In this document: positions 1 to 4,246 of the stretch, one piece after another | Position numbering within the stretch: the stretch's first letter is position 1 | Layout: each line of letters starts with the position of its first letter | Source: Eubacteriales Family XIII. Incertae Sedis bacterium | Lineage (GTDB): Bacteria; Bacillota; Clostridia; Peptostreptococcales; Anaerovoracaceae | NCBI GenBank assembly: GCA_031276775.1 | Contig: JAISML010000143.1 | Location: 1-7,475 of the forward strand | DNA length: 7,475 nt | Direction of reading: 5' to 3' | Notes under the pieces: generated by a model | Seen by the model: the letters and a program-made list of their open reading frames with translations, nothing else | Databases searched by the model: none | What the model was told of the DNA's origin: nothing | Position numbers and translations under genes: made by a program

Positions 1-34
1 CATATTGCGTTTTCTGTGCGGCAAACCGCTTCGC

Positions 35-73
35 TCCCGGAAAACTTTCTCTTTCCAATCCCTCCGTCCGGGA
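35..73 (-). repeat. Inverted repeat downstream of the tRNA operon
   Basis: The arms TCCCGGA (35-41) and TCCGGGA (67-73) are perfectly complementary over 7 bp, with a 25-nt loop that holds a further GGAAA/TTTCC pairing. On the minus strand this lies about 40 nt after the tRNA-Thr 3' end, where an operon terminator or 3'-end stabiliser could sit. There is no T-tract after it, so it is not a convincing intrinsic terminator. No gene is supported in the terminal 113 bases; open frames run off the edge there but have no good start. Confidence 0.3.
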
Positions 74-113
74 TATCTCCCCACTTTTGCAAGCTCTGCG
101 CAACGCATCCTAT

Positions 114-188
114 TGGAGCCGGCGAAGGGAATCGAACCCCCAACCTGCTGATTACAAATCAGCTGCTCTTCCATTGAGCCACACCGGC
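114..188 (-). tRNA. tRNA-Thr (anticodon TGT)
   Basis: This is a 75-nt cloverleaf with an encoded CCA (complement at 114-116). The acceptor stem GCCGGTG/CGCCGGC pairs over 7 bp with one G-U. The D-arm is GCTC/GAGC, the anticodon stem GCTGA/TCAGC encloses loop TTTGTAA, and the T-loop is a normal seven-base TTCGATT. The anticodon TGT (complement at 154-156) reads ACN threonine codons, mainly ACA and ACG. It is the last gene of a four-gene tRNA operon and sits 38 nt after the damaged tRNA-Asp. U8 and U33 are intact, and the only weakness is two G-U pairs in the T-stem. Confidence 0.96.
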
Positions 189-191
189 CTA

Positions 192-223
192 CGGTTCAGC
201 CACATGACCCTGCCGGTTAAGCC
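192..223 (-). repeat. Short direct repeat in the Asp-Thr spacer
   Basis: CGGTTCAGCC (192-201) and CGGTTAAGCC (214-223) are ten-base direct repeats with one mismatch and a 22-base period, filling most of the 38-nt spacer between tRNA-Asp and tRNA-Thr. The second copy also resembles the anticodon arm of the nearby tRNA-Asn gene (CCGGTTAA is shared). It may be debris of tRNA-array recombination; this is weak evidence. Confidence 0.3.
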
Positions 224-226
224 TGT

Positions 227-301
227 TGGCGACCCGAACGGGGCTTGACCCGTGACCTCCGCGTGACGGGCCGGCATTCCAACCAACTGAACTGCCGAAC
301 C
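227..301 (-). tRNA. tRNA-Asp (anticodon GTC), structurally degenerate, possible pseudogene
   Basis: The sequence is clearly related to bacterial tRNA-Asp: D-arm GTTC/GAAT, anticodon loop carrying GTC (complement at 265-267), GGAGGTC variable region and an encoded CCA (complement at 227-229). Several features that nearly all tRNAs share are broken. Position 8 is C not U (base 294), position 21 is G not A (base 280), and position 33 is C not U (base 268). The T-loop has six bases (243-248), apparently lacking one T. The 3' side of the anticodon stem is one base short, leaving four pairs and a bulge. The acceptor stem pairs over 7 bp only by using four G-U pairs. It is 75 nt where 77 is usual. 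Both neighbours are intact. A decayed gene is most likely; a sequencing artefact of two one-base gaps or a truly divergent tRNA are alternatives. Confidence 0.75.
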
Positions 302-305
302 ACAT

Positions 306-381
306 TGGTGGGCGTAACAGGGCTTGAACCTGTGACCCCATGCTTGTAAGGCATGTGCTCTCCCGGCTGAGCTATACGCCC
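306..381 (-). tRNA. tRNA-Val (anticodon TAC)
   Basis: This is a 76-nt cloverleaf with encoded CCA (complement at 306-308). The acceptor stem GGGCGTA/TACGCCC is perfect, the D-arm is GCTC/GAGC, the anticodon stem CATGC/GCATG encloses CTTACAA, and the T-arm is ACAGG/CCTGT with loop TTCAAGC. The anticodon TAC (complement at 346-348) reads GTN valine codons. It is only four bases from the start of the degenerate tRNA-Asp and 42 bases after tRNA-Asn. All standard tertiary positions look normal. Confidence 0.97.
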
Positions 382-423
382 GGACTTTCGGCTCTGCGGT
401 CAGGGTCATGTCGCCCAAACAAT

Positions 424-498
424 TGGCTCCAAGGGTGGGGCTCGAACCCACAACAACCCGGTTAACAGCCGGGGACTCTACCATTGAGCTACCTTGGA
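424..498 (-). tRNA. tRNA-Asn (anticodon GTT)
   Basis: This is a 75-nt cloverleaf with encoded CCA (complement at 424-426). The acceptor stem TCCAAGG/CCTTGGA is perfect, the anticodon stem CCCGG/CCGGG encloses CTGTTAA, and the T-arm is GTGGG/CCCAC with loop TTCGAGC. The anticodon GTT (complement at 464-466) reads AAC and AAT. It is the promoter-proximal gene of the tRNA operon, beginning about 25 nt after the inferred transcription start. Confidence 0.97.
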
Positions 499-504
499 AC
501 AATA

Positions 505-520
505 CTCATTTTTTCATGAG
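505..520 (-). other. Short hairpin in the tRNA operon leader
   Basis: On the minus strand CTCAT and ATGAG form a 5-bp stem with loop GAAAAA, directly after the inferred transcription start and six bases before tRNA-Asn. It could shield the 5' end of the precursor until RNase P cleavage. Function is inferred from position only. Confidence 0.35.
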
Positions 521-522
521 CC

Positions 523-571
523 GATACATATCTTACCATAACGCTTCACATACTGTCAATGAATTTTTAAG
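523..571 (-). promoter_or_regulatory. SigmaA-type promoter of the tRNA operon
   Basis: Read on the minus strand, there is a perfect -35 box TTGACA (complement at 554-559), an 18-base spacer and a -10 box TAAGAT (complement at 530-535). The -10 box is preceded by TGG, an extended -10 motif. Just upstream of the -35 box lies the A/T-rich TTAAAAATTCA, which looks like an UP element. Such strong promoters are typical of stable RNA genes. The start site would be near 522-525, giving a leader of about 25 nt before tRNA-Asn. It separates the tRNA operon from the upstream infB-ribF operon. Confidence 0.85.
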
Positions 572-606
572 CCCCTCGGCCATTCCGGTATGCCCCAAAG
601 TCCGCG

Positions 607-637
607 AACAAAAGCGCAGGAAATGTCCATTTTGCGC
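607..637 (-). terminator. Intrinsic terminator after ribF
   Basis: On the minus strand GCGCA-AAAT, loop GGAC, ATTT, a two-base CC bulge and TGCGC form a nine-pair hairpin (614-637), followed directly by TTTTGTT (613-607). It begins 58 nt after the ribF stop and ends about 36 nt before the tRNA promoter's -35 region, so it fits as the end of the infB-ribF operon. A second GC-rich hairpin, GCGCC-CCC-GGCGC (634-646), shares bases 634-637 with it, so the two cannot fully form together. Termination efficiency cannot be judged from sequence because of the bulge and the broken T-tract. Confidence 0.6.
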
Positions 638-694
638 CGGGGGCGCCGTAACGGCCGCAACGCAGCCGCGAATTCCTGAGCGGCAACGATCCAA

Positions 695-1639
695 CTATCC
701 TTGGTCGGCAGCGGTCAAATCCCGTACACGTTCCCGCGCGGCTTCCTTGTCTTTCGCGATCTGTGCCGCCAAAGCGGCCGTGTCGGAAAATTTTCGCTCA
801 TCCCGCAGTTTTTCCAAAAAGAAAATTTTGATGTTTTTACCGTAAATGACCTCGTTAAAATCAAAAATGTGCGTTTCCGACAATTCCCGATCCCCGTTCA
901 CGGTGGGACGGACTCCTATGTTCGTCACGCTTCCGAAAGATTTGCCGTCCACTTCGGCGAGCGTCGCATAGACGCCATAACCCGGAATGATCAGACGGGC
1001 GTCCGGAGCGATGTTCGCCGTGGGAAATCCCAATGTGCGTCCCAACATTTTGCCGCGGATCACCTCGCCGCGCATCATGAAACGCCGCCCCATGTACTTC
1101 GCGCAACGATCGACCTTTCCTTCCGAGATCAATCGCCGAACCAAGGTGCTGCTGACGAGAACGCCGTCCACAATGAAAGGTTCCATGACTTCTATGTGAA
1201 ACCCTTCCCGCTCCGCCGCCTCTTCCAAACTCACCGCGTTGCCCGAAGCGTCCTTTCCGAAATGATGATTGAAACCGCAACTGACGGCCTTGGCATTGAA
1301 GTCTCCGATCAGAAGATCGCGCACGAACACTTCCGGCGGCATGGAATGAAACGTCTCGTCAAAAGCCGGGGCGAACAGAAAGTCAACGCCAAGCGACCGG
1401 ATGATCTCCGTCTTTTCCTCAGGCGACGCAATGTGCTTCACGACATGTCTGCCGACGATCACATTTTTCGGATGGTTGGAAAAGGTGAACACCGCGCTTT
1501 TGAGACCGCGTTCCCGCGCGTATCGCACCGTGCGGGCGATGAGCTCGGCATGCCCCCGGTGCACGCCGTCAAAATTGCCCAGCGCCACTGCGGTGTATGG
1601 TATTTCCCCTATTTCTTCCCTTGAACAAAACACCTTCAT
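695..1639 (-). CDS. ribF: Bifunctional riboflavin kinase / FMN adenylyltransferase RibF
   Basis: This cytoplasmic enzyme phosphorylates riboflavin to FMN and then adenylates FMN to FAD. At 314 aa it has normal family length. The N-terminal nucleotidyltransferase domain (about 1-170) carries GNFDGVHRGH at 21-30 (HxGH-type nucleotide binding) and SSTLVRR at 163-169. The C-terminal kinase domain (about 180-305) carries GKMLGRTLGFPTAN at 196-209, NIGVRPT at 240-246 and E255 in the ETHIFDF stretch, the position of the family's catalytic glutamate. The ATG start is fixed by an in-frame TGA two codons upstream. It has only a weak GGGG as ribosome site, which lies inside a small hairpin, but a mini-ORF ends across its start (ATGA overlap), suggesting coupled translation. 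No FMN riboswitch is visible upstream. It is the last gene of the operon, 110 nt after truB; rpsO does not follow. Confidence 0.96.
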   Translation of the reverse strand: MKVFCSREEIGEIPYTAVALGNFDGVHRGHAELIARTVRYARERGLKSAVFTFSNHPKNVIVGRHVVKHIASPEEKTEIIRSLGVDFLFAPAFDETFHSMPPEVFVRDLLIGDFNAKAVSCGFNHHFGKDASGNAVSLEEAAEREGFHIEVMEPFIVDGVLVSSTLVRRLISEGKVDRCAKYMGRRFMMRGEVIRGKMLGRTLGFPTANIAPDARLIIPGYGVYATLAEVDGKSFGSVTNIGVRPTVNGDRELSETHIFDFNEVIYGKNIKIFFLEKLRDERKFSDTAALAAQIAKDKEAARERVRDLTAADQG

Positions 1640-1683
1640 AAGTCACAAATCCCCGAAGCCCGGATTTTCGTTTTCGGAATCAT
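1636..1683 (-). CDS. Possible 15-codon leader ORF overlapping the ribF start
   Basis: ATG at 1683 opens a frame of 15 codons (MIPKTKIRASGICDL) whose TGA overlaps the ribF ATG as ATGA (1639-1636). A GAGG (complement about 1690-1693) stands six bases before its ATG, better than anything before ribF itself. A hairpin with arms AAATCC/GGATTT (1647-1667) lies within its codons and covers the only GGGG near ribF. Ribosomes translating the mini-ORF would open that hairpin and could reinitiate on ribF. The whole truB-ribF spacer is also open in this frame, so chance is possible. The peptide resembles nothing I recognise. Confidence 0.3.
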   Translation of the reverse strand: MIPKTKIRASGICDL

Positions 1684-1692
1684 ATTCCCCCT

Positions 1693-1722
1693 CGCTTCGC
1701 GCGCGGGCAACCACCCGAAGCG
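1693..1722 (-). repeat. Hairpin in the truB-ribF spacer
   Basis: The arms CGCTTCG (1693-1699) and CGAAGCG (1716-1722) pair perfectly over 7 bp with a 16-nt GC-rich loop; an alternative CGGG/CCCG pairing exists inside the loop. No T-tract follows on the minus strand, so it is not an intrinsic terminator. It lies just upstream of the mini-ORF ribosome site and may affect mRNA processing or stability between truB and ribF. Confidence 0.45.
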
Positions 1723-1749
1723 CGCCCTCACACAGCCCGGAACTGCGCG

Positions 1750-2742
1750 TCACCGGACTGTCTCATCGCTTTGTCGGGCGAAAACCTTGCAGGGCTTCAT
1801 CACGCCGCCCACACGCTTTCCAATGCCGATGAGCCGCCATCCATCGTCATAAACGCGCACAAACTGTCCGTCTTCCCCCCCGGTTCCGTTTGCGATCCGT
1901 CCCAAACCGTTCGCAGGCTGTCCCAAATTTTCATTGAAAGGAACATTTGCGCCGCTTTGAAACCGCTTCGCGCCGCTCCCGTCAAGCTCGGCGCGCGGCA
2001 AAGCAAGCAAGGCGCTGTCTGCGGGAAGAATGGGCAACGCGTCTTTCATCCTTTCGAGTTGCTCAGGCGTATGACTGTCCTCAATGCGAAATCCAAAATC
2101 ACTCATCCTGACGAGCGCGCTCATGACAGCGCCGCACCCCAGGATTGCCCCGACCTCATGGCAGACCGCGCGCACATACGTGCCGGCGGAGCAAGCAATG
2201 TCAAATTCCGCCGTGGCGGTTGCGGTATCCACATAATTTACCGTAATTGATTTTATGTAAACATTGCGTTTTTTCAACGCCTCCTCAGGCAAAGGTTCGC
2301 CGGATCTGGCATAGGCGTAGAGCGGTTTTCCTTTGTACTTCACTGCGGAATAAAGCGGCGCCGACTGTATCCGCGCGCCCTCCATGGATTTCAGCGCATC
2401 GCGGACGGCGCGTTCATCCGGCAGATTCCCCGGATTCGCACATTGCGTCATTTCGCCCCAAACATCCTGCGTGTCGCTCACGAAACCCAACTTCATTTCA
2501 CAACGGTAAGATTTTGCGGAGCCGCCGGGCACATTCATGAATTCGATGATGCGTGTCGCATTGCCGAGACAGACCACCAAGACGCCCGTCGCCATGGGAT
2601 CCAACGTCCCTGCGTGGCCAACGCGCTTTATGCCGGTCAGTCTGCGTACAAAAGACACCACATCATGCGAAGTCATGCCGGCGGGTTTCCGCACGTTGAG
2701 AATACCCCCGGCAGGATTGCCGTTTTTCCGTTCAGCGATCAT
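1750..2742 (-). CDS. truB: tRNA pseudouridine(55) synthase TruB
   Basis: TruB isomerises uridine 55 in the T-loop of elongator tRNAs to pseudouridine. With the ATG at 2742 the protein has 330 aa; a GTG one codon earlier (2745) is equally possible. The N-terminus shows GILNVRKPAGMTSHDVV at about 13-29. The catalytic aspartate is D48 in GHAGTLDPMATGVL, the conserved tyrosine is Y79 in SYRCEMKLG, and R191 lies in CSAGTYVR. From about 240 on is the C-terminal PUA-like region, with a Gly/Asn-rich insert near 265-290 before the final FVRVYDDGWRLIGIG stretch. No clear Shine-Dalgarno precedes either start, and the gene lies 66 nt after the rbfA-nrnA stop in the same frame, so initiation may depend on upstream translation. 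The stop is TGA. Confidence 0.95.
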   Translation of the reverse strand: MIAERKNGNPAGGILNVRKPAGMTSHDVVSFVRRLTGIKRVGHAGTLDPMATGVLVVCLGNATRIIEFMNVPGGSAKSYRCEMKLGFVSDTQDVWGEMTQCANPGNLPDERAVRDALKSMEGARIQSAPLYSAVKYKGKPLYAYARSGEPLPEEALKKRNVYIKSITVNYVDTATATAEFDIACSAGTYVRAVCHEVGAILGCGAVMSALVRMSDFGFRIEDSHTPEQLERMKDALPILPADSALLALPRAELDGSGAKRFQSGANVPFNENLGQPANGLGRIANGTGGEDGQFVRVYDDGWRLIGIGKRVGGVMKPCKVFARQSDETVR

Positions 2743-2808
2743 CACAAAACCGAAATCGCAACGGAACGCATTGGGCCTGCGGGGTGACGCGCATTTGAGC
2801 CACCGTGA

Positions 2809-4245
2809 TCACAGCGTCTCCTCCAATATGGCGTTCATGTCGGCAAGCACTTCCGAAAGCGGCCGTTGCGACGAAAATCCTGCGGCTTCGGTATGTCCGC
2901 CGCCTCCAAACCGTTCGGCCAGAGCCGCCACGTTGTAATACGACTTGGCGCGCAGACTGCCTTTCGTCCTGCCGTCCCCCGTCTCACGGATGAAAGCCGA
3001 CACCTCCACGCCCCTGATCGATCTCAGTTTTTCGGCAATGCCTTCCGTTTCTTCTTCCAATGCGCCCGTCTGCGCCAGCATCTCCCGCGTCATGTGGGCA
3101 ATGACGCCTTTCCCCTCTGAAACAACGGTCATCGTCCCCATTACGGCATGCTCCAAATAGAGTTTTTCCGGGCGGAAACTCTGGTATATCTCGGCGGAAA
3201 CCTTGTTTGGGCTGACTCCGGCGGTCAGCAGTTCCGCCGCGATTCGATGTGTTTTCTCCGTCGTGTTCGAATACTGAAAACGACCGGTATCGGTCACCAA
3301 ACCCACGTACAGAGCTTCCGCAATCCGCCCGTCCGCGGGAACGCCCATGGCTTGCAGCAATTCATATACGATCTCCGACGTGGCGGAAGCCCGCACGTCG
3401 ATGAGGTTGTAATCGCAATCCGCCTTTCCGTATGCGTGGTGATCGATGCACACGGTGACGGCGGCATTGTAAAACAAGGCTTCGCCTCCGCTCAAGCGCG
3501 TTGCTTCCCCCACATCCGCCATGATCGCGAGATCGGGATATCCTTGGGATGAGCCGTCCCGACGTCCTTCCTCTCCCGCGCGAGCGGAAATTTCTTCGTC
3601 CCACCCGTCCGCGTTGTCCGAAAAAACGGCGCAACCGTTCTCGATGAAGCGAAGAATGTCGGGGATCTTCTCGTTGATGATCACCCCACACTTCTTGCCC
3701 AAAGCTTTCAGCGCCAAACAAAGGGCAACGGAAGATCCGAACGTGTCCCCGTCCATGTTTTCGTGGGGGAAAACATACACGGAACCGGCTTGCGCAATGA
3801 CTTCGGCCAATTCGGCCGCCGTGACATTGGACGGATTGCCCGCCGCTTCCGCCTCCGGGTCGGAGGATCCGCCGGGCATGTCCAGTGCGCCGATCAACTT
3901 TTCGATGTATCGGCCGTATTCGCCCGACGTATCAAAGCGGAATTGGAGATCCGGCGTGCGCCTGAGTTTCATGCGCGTCCCTATCTCCCTGCGTATCAGT
4001 CCTTTCGCGCGCTCGAACGCGCGCAGCACATCCTTCTTTTCGTCTTCCGTCGCCTCCGCGCCGGAATTGCTTCCCAGCATGGTGACATAGACGGTGGCAA
4101 ACGAACCGTCGTCGGCGGCTTTCACGCCCGTCACATTCACAAAACCGGAAAATCCCGGATCCGTCAATTCACGTAGCAGCATGTCGCTTATGATCCGCTT
4201 GATCTCCTCACCGATGCGCCCACTCCTGTAACTCCGTTTCGCCAT
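2809..4245 (-). CDS. rbfA-nrnA: Fusion of 30S ribosome-binding factor RbfA with NrnA-type DHH phosphoesterase
   Basis: One uninterrupted 478-aa frame joins two proteins usually made from neighbouring genes. Residues 1-119 are RbfA, a KH-like 30S maturation factor: a basic start MAKRSYRSGRIGEEIKRI, then ELTDPGFSGFVNVTGV and ATVYVTMLG. Residues about 119-142 are a Gly/Ser/Pro/Ala-rich acidic linker. Residues 143-478 are a DHH-DHHA1 protein of the NrnA family (nano-RNase and pAp phosphatase): H161/D165/D167 in HENMDGDTFGSS, D244, D268-H269-H270, D319 in TDTGRF, and GGGGHTEAAGF with H451. All metal ligands expected for the family are present, and an acidic/Arg-rich insert lies near 215-237. The ATG at 4245 was chosen because RbfA proteins begin this way and it follows the infB TAA by one base; a TTG at 4272 would add nine residues. 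Translation is probably coupled to infB. The fusion is seen directly; cooperation of the domains is inference. Confidence 0.93.
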   Translation of the reverse strand: MAKRSYRSGRIGEEIKRIISDMLLRELTDPGFSGFVNVTGVKAADDGSFATVYVTMLGSNSGAEATEDEKKDVLRAFERAKGLIRREIGTRMKLRRTPDLQFRFDTSGEYGRYIEKLIGALDMPGGSSDPEAEAAGNPSNVTAAELAEVIAQAGSVYVFPHENMDGDTFGSSVALCLALKALGKKCGVIINEKIPDILRFIENGCAVFSDNADGWDEEISARAGEEGRRDGSSQGYPDLAIMADVGEATRLSGGEALFYNAAVTVCIDHHAYGKADCDYNLIDVRASATSEIVYELLQAMGVPADGRIAEALYVGLVTDTGRFQYSNTTEKTHRIAAELLTAGVSPNKVSAEIYQSFRPEKLYLEHAVMGTMTVVSEGKGVIAHMTREMLAQTGALEEETEGIAEKLRSIRGVEVSAFIRETGDGRTKGSLRAKSYYNVAALAERFGGGGHTEAAGFSSQRPLSEVLADMNAILEETL

Positions 4246-4246
4246 T

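Larger units (their letters stand above)
202..411 (-). repeat. 11-bp inverted repeat enclosing tRNA-Asp and tRNA-Val
   Basis: ACATGACCCTG (202-212) and CAGGGTCATGT (401-411) are perfect reverse complements. One lies in the spacer after tRNA-Asp and the other in the spacer before tRNA-Val. In the minus-strand transcript they would form an 11-bp stem closing around exactly these two tRNAs, followed inward by an internal loop and a further GAGCC/GGCTT pairing (one G-U). This resembles in layout the RNase III processing stems of stable RNA operons. It could also be an inverted duplication or a chance match. Confidence 0.5.

Noticed and set aside
1..108. Possible ORF starting at 108 on the minus strand and leaving the window
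   Set aside because: The ATG is only a few bases after the tRNA-Thr CCA end, there is no usable ribosome site, and the 36 visible codons look random. Too little to call.
152..502. 116-aa minus-strand open frame
   Set aside because: It runs through all four tRNA genes; its sequence (for example SSAGRAHAL) is the translation of tRNA sequence.
701..1624. 307-aa open frame on the plus strand
   Set aside because: It is the antisense shadow of ribF over nearly its full length, with no recognisable motif.
1640..1749. FMN riboswitch or separate promoter before ribF
   Set aside because: No conserved FMN-riboswitch segments are visible. A TATGAT occurs on the minus strand near 1679-1684, but no -35 box stands at proper spacing.
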